The notes beneath the pieces are model-generated. The model was not told the DNA's origin, searched no databases, and worked only from the letters and a program-made list of their open reading frames with translations. From assembly GCA_934047225.1 (NCBI GenBank), contig OW203983.1:38684310-38748309 (forward strand): a DNA stretch of 64,000 nucleotides, given 5' to 3'. Positions 12,740-23,087 of this stretch are shown here, piece by piece. Source of the DNA: Ypsolopha sequella (taxonomy: Eukaryota; Arthropoda; Insecta; Lepidoptera; Ypsolophidae). How positions within the stretch are numbered: position 1 is the first letter of the stretch; each line of letters begins with the position of its first letter. Both the position numbers and the translations under genes were made by a program.

Positions 12740-12890
12740 TATTCCTAAAAGGGTGTAGAAAGGGTACCCAAATGTCAACTAAACAGTTAAAATGTGTACA
12801 CTTCTTAAATTCTTAGACTAAAGAGGAGATCAAGGATTGAGTACATGCTATTGCCATTGAACGCATAGTTATAGCCAAGTTCCAGAGTAC

Positions 12891-13054
12891 TGGTATCGAT
12901 TCGGCATAACACGTCTTAACTTATTTTGAGAAGACTAACCTTATTTTAAGCGTCCTGTCTTTTTCTTTCTTTATCGAAAAGACAAGGACAGAACGCTTAA
13001 ATTAAGTTTCGTCCTGTCAAATAAGTTAAAATGTGCTTCACCGAATCGGTACCA
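12891..13054. mobile_element. 164-bp palindromic MITE
   Basis: The arms start TGGTATCGATTCGG and end CCGAATCGGTACCA. Inside, GTCTTAACTTATTTTGA pairs with CAAATAAGTTAAAAT, and AAGCGTCCTGTC pairs with GGACAGAACGCTT. The centre is a T-rich and A-rich stretch around TTTATCGAAAAGAC. The element can fold into a near-continuous hairpin. Confidence 0.8.
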
Positions 13055-13199
13055 TTGCAAGAGATTATAATGATCACATTTTAGAAATTTTCAGTTATAA
13101 TGTAATTTATTGTTTCTTCGAAAAGAGCAAAACCCAAATTTTATCAGCTCCCGAAGCCTGAAATAATTGTAACAAGCAATATTAAGTATACCTGTATAT

Positions 13200-13380
13200 T
13201 AAATTGTTGGTGGTAGATGATGCTGGACTCGACTGTGGATTTGTGGAGGTATCACCATCTCATTCGCAAACCCCGTGAAGTTATGCGGGGGAGATTAAGA
13301 GGAAAGCTCTCAAACAGCCACTAACAGGTGGCTTACCATGCCTGCACCCGATTGATGGTGGTATATCATATCAGTTGCAA
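13200..13380 (-). repeat. Lepidopteran interspersed repeat, 5' segment of a split copy
   Basis: The sequence shares landmarks with the repeat at 17180-17560 read on the other strand: AGTCGAGTCCAGCATCATC-type sequence, the (GTGGAGGTATCACCATCT) stretch and CACCTGTTAGTGGC-type sequence. Together with 13845-14037 it appears to be one minus-strand copy whose middle carries a hAT MITE. Confidence 0.55.
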
Positions 13381-13429
13381 GTAAATTCTCAAAGTTACAA
13401 AATTATAGTTTCACTGGGTTAGGTTAGAT

Positions 13430-13744
13430 CAGGGTTTCTCAAAGTGGGGTTCGCCAATTGATTGTAGGGGGTTCGTGACAAGATTTACGTTATGGCAGGT
13501 GACTGACTAGCTCGCGCGGGCAACACAAAAATTTAGCAAAATTGCTCTGAAAGTCGACTTAATTTGCGACAAGAAACAAGCCCGCCCACCTATCACATTA
13601 AACAATTAACAACATTACTTTGTAACTATATTATCTTTTATATTTAAATAAAAATCCTTTTACAGCAAGTTTGTTGTAAAGGGGTTCGCAGTCGACTGGG
13701 AAACTTTATAGGGGTACGTGGGGCTATAAGGTTGAGAAACCCTG
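13430..13744. mobile_element. hAT-type MITE with 8-bp target duplication
   Basis: The terminal inverted repeats are CAGGGTTTCTCAAAGTGG at the left and the complement ending TTGAGAAACCCTG at the right. The flanks are GGTTAGAT (13422-13429) and GGTTATAT (13745-13752), an 8-bp duplication with one mismatch, as expected for the hAT superfamily. The interior includes GGGGTTCGCC near the left end and GGGGTTCGCAG near the right. There is no transposase, so it is non-autonomous. Confidence 0.88.
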
Positions 13745-13844
13745 GGTTATATTAAAAACCTAACAAAAAACTACCGTGTAATTATAATTTCACTAGCGAA
13801 ACTATTTCACTGCTCTTACAATTTAACAATTTACCTGTGACATA

Positions 13845-14037
13845 TCTATCACCAATTGCCGGCCCTTATATAAAACAGACTGGTGACGGGCAGCGGCGTC
13901 ACTGGTGCAAGAGTTTCACAACCACCAACCCGCCTGCCCAGCGTTTGGACATTTCTTCCAGGAGGACCACCTAAAGTGGGAAAATCTTGAAAAGGCCTAT
14001 ATCCAGCAGTGGATGAACCAGGCCGATGGATGAATAG
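13845..14037 (-). repeat. Lepidopteran interspersed repeat, minus-strand copy
   Basis: On the minus strand it reads CATCCATCGGCCTGGTTCATCCACTGCTGGATATAGGCC, then GGTGGTCCTCCTGGAAGAA, CGCTGGGCAGGCGGGTTGG, GCCCGTCACCAGTCTGTT and ATATAAGGGCCGGC. The plus-strand copy at 17180-17400 has the same order. This is a noncoding repeat frequent in lepidopteran genomes and often found near non-LTR element 3' ends. The 63-codon minus-strand frame here is a by-product. Confidence 0.75.
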
Positions 14038-14185
14038 CATTTAATATTTTACTTAGAGTTTGAAGGGTTATACATAGTTTATGGTATTCTTCTTCCAGTT
14101 TCGAAGGTAAGTATTTCTATGAATCGCCGGAGGACGACTGTACAATAGGTAGATGGTGTAGCTGACTTATAAATATTACAGTTAA

Positions 14186-14419
14186 TTGCTTAACACTAGA
14201 GTGGACGCGTGGGCTACAGGTGTAGACCAGGGTATATTATTCGTACCTTTTCTCAAACGCGTCACACTACTGCGCTGTTTTTCCGTGTATTCCTCGACTA
14301 CCAGTACCAGTGGTACCAGTTTCCTTACAGTACTCTGGAACTTGGCCAAGATCCAACTTTCACTTCAAGTAATGATAGCTCTGCTTTGGATTTGACTTGT
14401 CTTGACTTGTCACCGCTCT
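14186..14419 (+). other. Unique flank leading into the minisatellite
   Basis: Two overlapping plus frames start at 14186 and 14209; the second runs directly into the tandem array. The segment includes a small internal repetition, ACCAGTACCAGTGGTACCAG. No domain is recognisable. If the array were ever coding, an N-terminal part would lie here, but I see no supporting signal. Confidence 0.35.
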
Positions 14420-16241
14420 CAGAGCACCCTACAAGCGTTGCGTGATATCATTCAGAACACCCTACAAGCGTTGCTTAGTATCATTCATTCAGAGCACCCT
14501 ACAGGAGTTGCGTGGTATCATTCAGAGCACCCTACAGGCGTTGCTTGGTATCATTCAGAGCACCCTACAAGCATTGCGTGGTATCATTCAGAGCACCCTA
14601 CAAGCGTTACGTGATATCATTCAGAGCACCCTACAGACGTTGCTTGGTGTCATTCAGAGCACCCTACTGGAGTTACGTGGTATCATTCAGAGCACCCTAC
14701 AGGCGTTGCTTGGTATCATTCAGAGCACCCTACAAGCGTTGCGTGGTATCATTCAGAGCACCCTACAAGCGTTACGTGATATAATTCAGAGCACCCTACA
14801 AGCGTTACGTGATATAATTCAGAGCACCCTACAGGCGTTGCATGGTATCATTCAGAGCACCCTACAGGAATTGCGTGGTATTCAGAGCACTCTACAGTCG
14901 TTGCGTGATATCAATCAGAGCACCTTACAGTCATTGCTTGGTATCATTCAGAGCACCCTACAAGCGTTACGTGATATCATTCAGAGCACCCTACAGACGT
15001 TGCTTGGTGTCATTCAGAGCACCCTACAGGAGTTACGTGGTATCATTCAGAGCACCCTACAGGCGTTGCTTGGTATCATTCAGAGCACCCTACAGGCGTT
15101 GCTTGGTATCATTCAGAGCACCCTACAAGCATTGCGTGGTATCATTCAGAGCACCCTACAAGCGTTGCGTGATATCATTCAGAGCACCCTACAAGCGTTG
15201 CTTAGTATCATTCATTCAGAGCACCCTACAGGAGTTGCGTGGTATCATTCAGAGCACCCTACAGGCGTTGCTTGGTATCATTCAGAGCACCCTACAAGCA
15301 TTGCGTGGTATCATTCAGAGCACCCTAAAAGCGTTGCGTGATATCATTCAGAGCACCCTACAAGCGTTGCTTAGTATCATTCATTCAGAGCACCCTACAG
15401 GAGTTGCGTGGTATCATTCAGAGCACCCTACAGGCGTTGCTTGGTATCATTCAGAGCACCCTACAAGCATTGCGTGGTATCATTCGGAGCACCCTACAAG
15501 CGTTACGTGATATCATTCAGAGCACCCTACAGACGTTGCTTGGTGTCATTCAGAGCACCCTACAGGAGTTACGTGGTATCATTCAGAGCACCCTACAGGC
15601 GTTGCTTGGTATCATTCAGAGCACCCTACAAGCGTTGCGTGGTATCATTCAGAGCACCCTACAAGCGTTACGTGATATAATTCAGAGCACCCTACAGGCG
15701 TTGCTTGGTGTCATTCAGAGCACCCTACAGGAGTTACGTGGTATCATTCAGAGCACCCTACAGGCGTTGCTTGGTATCATTCAGAGCACCCTACAAGCGT
15801 TGCGTGGTATCATTCAGAGCACCCTACAAGCGTTACGTGATATAATTCAGAGCACCCTACAGGCGTTGCTTGGTGTCATTCAGAGCACCCTACAGGAGTT
15901 ACGTGGTATCATTCAGAGCACCCTACAGGCGTTGCTTGGTATCATTCAGAGCACCCTACAAGCGTTGCGTGGTATCATTCAGAGCACCCTACAAGCGTTG
16001 CGTGGTATCATTCAGAGCACCCTACAAGCGTTACGTGATATAATTCAGAACACCCTACAGGCGTTGCATGGTATCATTCAGAGCACCCTACAGGAATTGC
16101 GTGGTATTCAGAGCACTCTACAGTCGTTGCGTGATATTAATCAGAGCACCTTACAGTCATTGCGTGGTATCATTCAGAGCACCCTGCAGGCGTTGCTTTG
16201 TATCATTCAGCGCACCCTTCAGGCGTTGCATGGTATCATTC
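14420..16241 (+). repeat. 33-bp minisatellite, about 55 units, with higher-order structure
   Basis: I count about 55 tandem units of 33 bp, each CAGAGCACCCTACA plus a variable half such as AGCGTTGCGTGGTATCATT. Variants recur in order. A five-unit block of 165 bp (variants with GGTGTC, GGAGTTACG, GGCGTTGCTTGG, AGCGTTGCGTGG, AGCGTTACGTGAT) repeats from about 15520 to 16030. A block at about 14821-14950 reappears near 16041-16175. Three units carry the same +4 bp CATT insertion (near 14488, 15215, 15385) and two lack 3 bp. Because 33 is divisible by three, two plus frames stay open for around 300 codons and the third is open except in TGA-containing variants. All minus frames have a stop in every unit. 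The peptide repeats are IIQSTLQALRG and SFRAPYKRCVV. The +4 insertions shift frame within the array, which argues against a conserved protein. Confidence 0.95.
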
Positions 16242-16867
16242 AATGGCAATGAATATTGTAATTTGAAAACACTTGTACTTATTGACTGACTTGTACTGTT
16301 TTTGAATCATAATGTTTCGTAAGATCCACCAAGTGCCCACAATCACCACCATCAACTTCGAGAATGAATACTTTAATTGAGGTGTTGTTTATTTAACAAT
16401 TAAACTAATGAAATTTAAAAGAGTAAAATACATATTAAATTAAATTGTGTTTTGGGATTGCTTATAAATAATAAGTTAATACACGTACATTAACTAATTT
16501 ATGGGTAAGTTTAGTTTATAGAATAATGTAGAGGTCGTGGGCGGCTCGTGAAATCTAAGGAAAATCATGTATCTTATTTATTTGTAATTTTTTTCGTTAA
16601 TAATATAATAACAGTCTTTTGGTAAAAAGGTAACAGACTTCAGTAGATTTTGTGAAAGGCTCTGAGTCTGGACAGACCGATTAACACCACGCCTATTTTC
16701 ACTCACCCATATTCTGGATGAGTGTTTATTAGACCCTAGAGCTCCTTAACTTTCTTACTCTAACGGTCACTTGCACCAAGAAACTTTATGTTAGGTAAGT
16801 TCGTGTCGCATCAACTGTAGAAATAAGGATATAGCGTATATTTTGCATATTTTGGTCACAGTTATCG
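16242..16867. other. No recognised feature
   Basis: AT-rich DNA between the minisatellite and a non-LTR retrotransposon 3' end. No motif or repeat partner seen. Confidence 0.5.
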
Positions 16868-17057
16868 ACATGAAAAGTATAACATGTTGAAGAACATTTT
16901 AGAAGGGAAAATGGACGTAAAACGGGGAAGGGGGAGAAGGCGGATGACATGGAGTGATAACGTAAAAACTTGGACTAACATAAAAGACGCTGCCAGTCTT
17001 TGCAGACTGGCACAGAATAGAGAAGAGTTTCGTGTGGTGGTCGCCGACATCCGCTAG
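16868..17057 (+). pseudogene. Non-LTR retrotransposon polymerase, extreme C-terminus (RTE-type)
   Basis: From about 16887 the plus strand encodes a run beginning NILEGKMDVKRGRGRRRMTW, continues SDNVKTWTNIK and RLAQNREEFRVVVADIR, and then stops (TAG at 17055-17057). The pattern GKxxxKRGRGRxRxxW...N...W...A...LAQ.R..F/WR..V.D.R is the usual end of RTE-like reverse transcriptases. The following GGCACCCCCAAGAAGAAGAAG (17061-17081) resembles the short 3' terminus of RTE elements. Everything upstream (RT, endonuclease) is missing, as in a 5'-truncated insertion. It cannot encode an active enzyme. The clade name is from memory of the motif, not from a search. Confidence 0.75.
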
Positions 17058-17179
17058 GATATGGCACCCCCAAGAAGAAGAAGTATATAGTTAGATAACC
17101 TGGGTTATGTTGCTTGGTACATGAGGCCTTAATAGAACTATTACGTGACAAACCTAATTTTTATACAGTATATACGAAA

Positions 17180-17560
17180 CTAACTCATCATCCATCCATC
17201 AGCCTAGTTCGTCCACTGCTGGACATAAGGCTTGCCAGGACTTTGCCACTCCCGGTGGTCATTCTGGAAGAATTGCCCATACTCACACACGCTGGGCAGG
17301 CGGGTTGGTGAGCGCGGTGCCGGAACCCTCTCACCAGTGCCTCTGCCTGTCACCAGTCTGTTCCATATAAGGCCCGGCTATTAGGGATGGATATACCGCC
17401 ATCCATCGGTCCCAGGCATTGTGGGCCTCCTGATTTTTTGCCTGTGAGCTGTCCTCTTACTCTCCCCTGAATTACTTCGAAGGGGTCTCCAAGTAAGATG
17501 GTGGTACCTCCACAGTCGAGCTTGGCATCAGCTCTACGCTACCACCTGGGTACGTAACTA
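17180..17560 (+). repeat. Lepidopteran interspersed repeat, plus-strand copy
   Basis: The copy starts near CATCCATCAGCCTAGTTCG, with TCCACTGCTGGACATAAGGC, then CGCTGGGCAGGCGGGTTGG, GCCTGTCACCAGTCTGTT, ATATAAGGCCCGGC and later CTCCACAGTCGAGC. The same sequence occurs on the minus strand at 13845-14037 and as a 40-bp fragment at 51768-51808. Noncoding; it lies between two non-LTR coding remnants. Confidence 0.75.
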
Positions 17561-17643
17561 ACTAATCTTACATAATGCTACGGAACCCAAAGAAACCAGA
17601 AGGTGAGTTCCGTTAGCACGTCTGATATTAAAAAAAAAATGCC

Positions 17644-17772
17644 AAAAGTACCCGGAATAGAAGAGCTTGTATGACTAGATTGATGGATGTGGAAGAGGCG
17701 AAAGAGGTGTGTCTGGATCGTAGCAGAAGGAAATCTGTAGTCTCTGCTCACTCCTTTGGAAGACAGGCGTGA
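17644..17772 (+). pseudogene. Non-LTR retrotransposon polymerase C-terminus, fragment
   Basis: The plus frame reads KSTRNRRACMT, then MDVEEAKEVCLDRSRRKSVV and ends FGRQA before TGA (17770-17772). The minus-strand fragment at 21889-22059 encodes a longer version of the same tail with DRSRWKS where this copy has DRSRRKS; tryptophan is the usual residue in the DRxxW motif. It is 43 codons of a protein normally about a thousand residues long. The family is a non-LTR reverse transcriptase; the clade is uncertain. Confidence 0.7.
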
Positions 17773-18786
17773 GTATATGTATGTTTGTAATAATGTACCT
17801 TATAGTTCATGGGTTAGTTATGCGGCGGTATAACCTTACGTTACGTCCCATGGCCACCACTTACAGATATCACAGTCGTACCATCATTTCTACACACATA
17901 AGTTTATTCAAAATCGACTCTAATGCCTAGCAACATGAGCTAAGAAGGGTGTCTAAAAATCACAGTGTTTCCCTGATGGATCGTATAGCGGTAAACATGT
18001 ACCTAAACAACCCCGAGGATCAATCACATTAACTAGACGATTGATTACTTTATGCCAAGGGCTTAAAGTTGAAAATACATCGCCAAGTAGAGTTAATTGG
18101 AAAACATTCAAATACGACCTTAAACCGAGGTATTAAGACAGATAATGCAAAGATTGTCTAGTGTCAACTGACAGAGATTCTAATACAGTGCTATGTAGAA
18201 CTGGGACCCGTTAAACGCTGGTCTAGTGATGGCTTAAACGTATGAGATTTCATCGATATATGTTATTATTTAAGTGATGTTATCTTTGAAATTGTATAGG
18301 TATTACAGATCATTTGATAGTGATGTTGGATGCTGTACATCGATTTCGATTGGTATTCGCCTCAGATATTGTAATTATCATAACATAAATAAATAAATGA
18401 GTTTATAAAAGTACTCGAACACCTAAAAAACTTTTAAAATTAAACATAAGCTACAACACATATAGTCAAAACATGTGCTTATCCCGAGATAGGGTTGCCA
18501 ACTCTTGAAGGAACCAACACGGGAGATTTGAACAAATCGGTGGGACATTGAATAAAAGGTCTCGTAGAAGCATCATTCATATTTGATATGAAAAATGAAA
18601 ATTAATTTCATCATTAAATTATTTATTTCGCGCGATTTATCTATTTCGTTAATGACAATTATTTTATTTTAGAAAATGTCGGAGAATTCATTGCATCCTG
18701 GGAGCTCGGAGGTTGAACAATATTCCCGGAGTCTCCCGGGCATTCCAGGAGGGTTGGGAACCCTACCCAGAGAGGATATCGGAGGT
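17773..18786. other. No recognised feature
   Basis: No gene. Two short palindromic phrases near 18690-18760 (GGAGTCTCCCGGGCATTCC, GGGAGCTCGGAGG) suggest part of a MITE, but I could not find matching ends. Confidence 0.45.
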
Positions 18787-18865
18787 GTTTCCATTTGTGG
18801 ACTGTCACCTTGAACAGTCAACACTCGTAACACCTTCTTTACACTGACGATTTCACGTCCTAACC
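18787..18865 (-). mobile_element. tRNA-derived SINE tail fragment
   Basis: The minus strand matches the tail of the SINE family at 37860-37920 (GTGAACTGTGACTTGC-like region and the GGACGTGAAATCGTC segment), with much divergence. It ends where the MITE relic at 18929 begins to be recognisable. Confidence 0.5.
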
Positions 18866-18928
18866 TAACGTAATAGGAGGTAATTGTAGGCGATATGTAA
18901 AATGTCTTAGCGTCCCTGTTACACCATA

Positions 18929-19170
18929 TGCGAAAAAAATCTCAGTGCGAGAGGGACGGATTCGGGGAAAAGTAGCAAAAATGCAATCAAAATTTAATTT
19001 AACCTGGTCCTAGATACTGTTAAAACCTATCCAATATAATTTAATCGCAGTCCATATGCGATTCTAAATTGTCAAACCAGGAGAAATGATGTCGAAAAAG
19101 GCCTCATCTTAATAAATATTTTTATCGAGCCAGATTTCTTTAATTTTTGTTTAACAGATCCCTAGAAAAA
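18929..19170 (+). mobile_element. Decayed TTAA MITE, copy 3
   Basis: Sequence in common with 5570-5830: CAGTGCGAGAGGGACGGATTC, CTAGATACTGTTAAAACC, AACCAGGAGAAA and CCTCATCTT. Both ends are lost. Divergence is visibly greater than between the copies at 5525 and 61541, so this insertion is probably older. Confidence 0.65.
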
Positions 19171-19284
19171 CATTTCAAAAATAAATATTATTGAATCAAA
19201 ATTATAGCTTTTTTACTGCAGCTGCAAGCTGTGAAAGTGTCGATATTTTTCCGTGACACCTTAACTCGAGCACAAATATATGCT

Positions 19285-19430
19285 TTTTAAGGCATGCGGG
19301 TTTCTTAACCGTCGGTTAGTACACAATGTTATGAAAAATTCATTGTTGCATGCTCCATCCGCAGGAATCGAACTGGGATCTCAAAATTGATAGACTTGTT
19401 GGTGTCCGGTCACTGTGCTATTGCTGCTAG
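19285..19430 (-). mobile_element. tRNA-derived SINE, 5' part
   Basis: On the minus strand the head reads AGCAGCAATAGCACAGTGACC (A-box-like) and, about 40 bp on, GATCCCAGTTCGATTCCTGC (B-box-like), then GCATGCAACAATGAATTTTTC, as in the SINE copies at 37624 and 40596. The tail is replaced by other sequence beyond the AAACCCGCATGCC stretch. The internal Pol III promoter boxes are recognisable. Confidence 0.7.
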
Positions 19431-20407
19431 AAAGATTAGATAATGTAAAAATACACATTTTAGTGTGGGTTTAAATATGCGTGTCACATTGTATGTAATG
19501 TCAATACCAGGTATTTATTTATGTCTTATTATTATTATTTTTATAAATTTGATCAAGGTAAAAAGCCGATATTCATTCGTTTTGTGCCAGCTCCATAGCG
19601 GGTCGAAATATAATATCTCGAAAATAACTTTTTATCTTTAATTTATTGTACCTTTAATTTAGTTAATAGCTCATTTTAGCAAATTATTTATACTATGTTA
19701 TGTATTTCACTATTTGTAGGTAGTTCTTGAAGTCATCGATACAAAACACTTTTCAGTTTTTGGCGCTTGACCGACTTTTTGTTATTCTTAAACAAAATAA
19801 TCTAAACTCAGATTTTTTTCTGGTACGACGAAATTTTTGTGACATAAGCTTTAAATATTGATATAAATTATTACTTTTGAACAGATTTTGCATTTTTTTA
19901 TCTGTCTACAACTTGAACCAATATTTATCGGTGAAAATAAGAGAAGTTTTGATTGAGCTTTAATTTTAAAATTGTGTGAGATATCTTAAATACCTTATTA
20001 ATATTATTATATATATTTTTTAAGAGCTTGTTTCTGTCCATACATTTCAAACTAAGATTGACAAAACTTGACAAATTTTGGGCTAATAACCCTTTTTATC
20101 CATAAGAACTATTGTGGTGGAATATTATTTTAGATTAAAGCCTGAAAACAAATTGTTGTAAGTGTGAAGAAGGTGAAACCCCAATAAAAGTTACTAAGAA
20201 ATCGTAAAAAAAATACAAAATCAATTTGTCTTAGATAAATATTGTAGTGTGATATAGAAAAACTGAGTTCAGATTTGGATTTAACACACGAAAACTTACA
20301 AGAATAAAAAAAATTGAGCACCAAAAAAAGCGTGTTTTTTTCCTGTAATCTACCGAGTCGTAAGTATCGATAAGCTGCTATCCCATCACTCGTCAGGATC
20401 AGTGCTA
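19431..20407. other. No recognised feature
   Basis: Strongly AT-rich DNA. A 64-codon minus-strand frame (20130-20324) has no motif. No repeat partner seen in the window. Confidence 0.5.
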
Positions 20408-20485
20408 GGGCAGTGGCTCAGTGGGTCGGCGGCCGCCTGGAATGCGGAACTCCAGGGTTCGGAGCCCGAACCGTTACACACTCTG
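20408..20485 (+). mobile_element. tRNA-like SINE head or tRNA pseudogene
   Basis: TGGCTCAGTGGGTCGG fits a Pol III A box and GGTTCGGAGCCC is a B box-like stretch about 35 bp downstream. It differs from the other SINE family in the window. It is unlikely to be a functional tRNA: the B-box loop departs from GTTCRANYCC and I could not form an acceptor stem. Confidence 0.5.
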
Positions 20486-20680
20486 ACACATCCAAGGATC
20501 AGTCTCAAGATATGATTCGGTCAGAATTAAACGCGTCTCTTATTTCAATTTATTTATTAAAATGTTGTTTTTATTCGTTTAACAAACTTATTGTCATCGT
20601 CTTTGTAAAATTATTTTTATAAAAATATGTTAAACCAACAAGATTAAAAGAAAATAAAAGCCAATAAAATGACAGTGGGC

Positions 20681-20928
20681 AAATTCGGTCCAAGCGCCGC
20701 CAAGATCAAGATATATTTTAAATGAAAGGACTGCAGTGAGTGCGGGGTAATCGAAGACGTCTATCATATTTTAATGGAATGTGTACGAAATCAAGTCCAA
20801 AGAAGAACAATTTTTTTCATTCTATTTTTATATTAGGTGGCTGTAACAGCGCCTTCAATTCAGAGGAAACTAAGATACTGCTGAAATCAGCAAAAATCTG
20901 TATTAAAATAAGAAATGACTGTATATAG
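20681..20928 (+). pseudogene. Non-LTR retrotransposon polymerase C-terminus with CCHC motif
   Basis: From 20732 the frame encodes CSECGVIEDVYHILMECVRN, a C-x2-C-x8-H-x4-C motif typical of the C-terminal zinc region of jockey/CR1/R1-type non-LTR polymerases. Upstream, in the same frame, KFGPSAAKIKIYF is followed by a stop at 20723-20725. After a frameshift near 20800-20835 the reading continues as GCNSAFNSEETKILLKSAK to a TAG at 20926-20928. At least one stop and one frameshift make it a pseudogene. No RT core remains, as expected for a 5'-truncated copy. Confidence 0.75.
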
Positions 20929-21888
20929 TTAGTAGTAAATACCTATTCTTTATATCCAAGAAAAAAAAATTAAGGATATAATCACAGTATAATCAAAGGA
21001 TATGACATAATATAGTCCTCAAGCAACCAGAACCCCATCAAAATCTATCCAAAAGATTTCGAGATATGACTAATTATATTTTACAACCCCCCGTACTTCA
21101 GTTCTTGTAATTGACACGGGACCCCCGACGAAAGTTTTTGCAAATGTAAAAATCTTAACGAATACATTTTTTTTTTTTATTGGATTTTGCTTGCTTGGGG
21201 ACTACACTATATCCTTTCATTTAACATATATATTAATCTTGACGGCGCTTTTACAAACTCCCATACAAGTTTGCGCTCTGTCATTTATAAAGTTAAAACG
21301 ACCCGGGTCTAACAATCATAAAATATACCTATCTTTAAACTTATCCCACTTAAAGTTACCATCTGTACCACAAAGATAACGGTAACTAAATATTTAAATT
21401 GAACTCTAGGACGTTCGATGAAAAATGGACCCTTCCTAAAAAACTTGTAAAGAGTCCTGTTACTAAGGTTTACTGACCCTTAGATACAGGGTAGAATGAC
21501 CCATTTACAGTGAATGGGGTCATTATAGGATAGGCGTGAGGTCGATGCCTGACTTCGTTTTTTTTCTTTTTTTAGGGAACAAGGAGGTTGTTAAACTTAG
21601 CGGTTCACTTTTTTCCTTTTTTTGGAAAGGTAACAGATTGGAGAGTATTATAATTTATTAAAATTGGATGTTGTATTGATACTCGTAACTTGTACATACG
21701 TATGTTACCTATGGTTTAACTATGTTCATTAAAAATAAAAAAAAAATAAAGTCTGTTTAATGAAAGCTGAGAGTAACTTTACCTGACACGGGTATGGAAT
21801 AATTATGTTTTTTCTTACCATACCATTTGCCAGGTACATTTACTCTAAGATTTCATTAGACAGACTCTACATACATACACACATATAC
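20929..21888. other. No recognised gene
   Basis: A/T-rich DNA with homopolymer runs. The first part may be the 3' untranslated region of the element at 20681-20928. The open frames at 21191-21379 and 21805-22110 show no family signature. Confidence 0.45.
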
Positions 21889-22059
21889 TCATGCCTGTCT
21901 CCCAGAGGGGTAGGCAAAGATTACAGATTTCCATCTGCTACGATCTTGACACACCTCTTTCGCCTCTTCCACATCCAACAATCCAGTCACACAAGCTCTT
22001 CTATGCCGGGTACTTTTGACATTGCCCTTCTTCAATATCTTGCCAATTTGGTCACAATA
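21889..22059 (-). pseudogene. Non-LTR retrotransposon polymerase C-terminus, fragment
   Basis: The minus strand encodes 56 codons in one frame: YCDQIGKILKKGNVKSTRHR, then RACVTGLLDVEEAKEVCQ, DRSRWKSVIFAYPSGRQA and a stop (TGA complement at 21889-21891). It carries the DRxxW motif common near the end of non-LTR polymerases. The plus-strand copy at 17644-17772 is the same family, about 4.2 kb away and inverted. No upstream domain is present. Confidence 0.75.
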
Positions 22060-22106
22060 CGTCCTTTTAGGGAGACTAGACGGACTCTAATGAGTTATAA
22101 TCAGGG

Positions 22107-22647
22107 ATAGGATAATCGGATCGATATATACCTAAAGTTGGTAAAACTGAGAAAGTTTGTAGATGTGGAGTCGGCTTCTTATAATATTATTTTGATAGTA
22201 AAAATCCCGGAATTACGGAATTATTTAAAACGTTACGACAGTGTTAATAGATATGTTACCGGCAATCTAAATTAATTAGTTAATTAAATAAAAAAATAGG
22301 AATGTAATAGAATTCCTAGGAAATTTATAAAATGCCAAGCTTATTTAGGCCGAATAGAGCAAAAAGCAAAACAGAAGACCGATCAAAAATAAAATAATTT
22401 AAACAAATAGATAAATCAGCTTGGCATTGTATAAATTTCCTAGGAATTGTATACAATTTCTAAATAATATAAATTTACGGCAACATCTAATAATTATAAA
22501 AGTAACGTTTTAAGCAATGCCGTAATTTGCGTAATTTTCACTATCAAAATAAATAATATTTTAAGAATCCGACTCCACACCTACAAACTTTTTCAAGGAT
22601 TTTTCGCACTTTAGGCCTAGAATTTTTATCGATCTGATTATCCTATC
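22107..22647. mobile_element. 541-bp fold-back MITE
   Basis: The terminal inverted repeats are GATAGGATAATCGGATCGAT and ATCGATCTGATTATCCTATC. Pairing continues with AGTCGGCTTCTTATAATATTATTTTGATAGTA against TACTATCAAAATAAATAATATTTTAAGAATCCGACT-like sequence (shown here only by its ends, GTGGAGTCGG and CCGACTCCAC). Near the centre ATTCCTAGGAAATTTATA pairs with TATAAATTTCCTAGGAAT. No coding capacity. TTATAA lies a few bases outside both ends, but I could not fix a target duplication. Confidence 0.82.
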
Positions 22648-23087
22648 TTTGGTTATAAACAATAACCAAGAGCTAAAACTAAAGCAAAGAGGCTGGAGGC
22701 ATGGTACCCGAGGACTTGGGGTCACAAACAAACTCCATCTCTACTTCCTTCGACACAATATTATAAATACTCTGCTAAAATGTATATTTTGTAGTAGGTA
22801 TATTTGAGCAACCTTTATATTAAAAACTGGCCAGTATTAGAGATGTGTACTGAGTTGGATAGGGACAGCAAAATGTAGCGATTTCGAAAGGGAACGATTT
22901 TATGTCTAAAGTCTATATTCCATAACTCAGCGCGTCACGTCACATAAACTATTGGCATTTTATGTAAATATTTAATATCGTTAATACTGAAGGTCGATCT
23001 GAAATGCAAGTAATTTTGTTTAGTAAAAAGTGAAGTTTATTTTAATATTTTAACCTCTTCTTATATTATGCATTGATTAGCATAAAC

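Noticed and set aside
13849..14040. 63-codon minus-strand gene
   Set aside because: It is a reading of the lepidopteran interspersed repeat; the plus-strand copy at 17180 does not keep the frame.
14420..16241. CRISPR array
   Set aside because: Units are contiguous tandem copies without unique spacers, and the context is an animal genome.
14442..16252. Protein-coding gene of two ~300-codon repeat ORFs
   Set aside because: The frames are open only because the 33-bp unit lacks stops in those phases; +4 bp insertions switch frame inside the array and there is no start context, domain or unique coding sequence.
20408..20485. Functional tRNA gene
   Set aside because: Only the A box is good; the B-box loop deviates and the stems do not pair.
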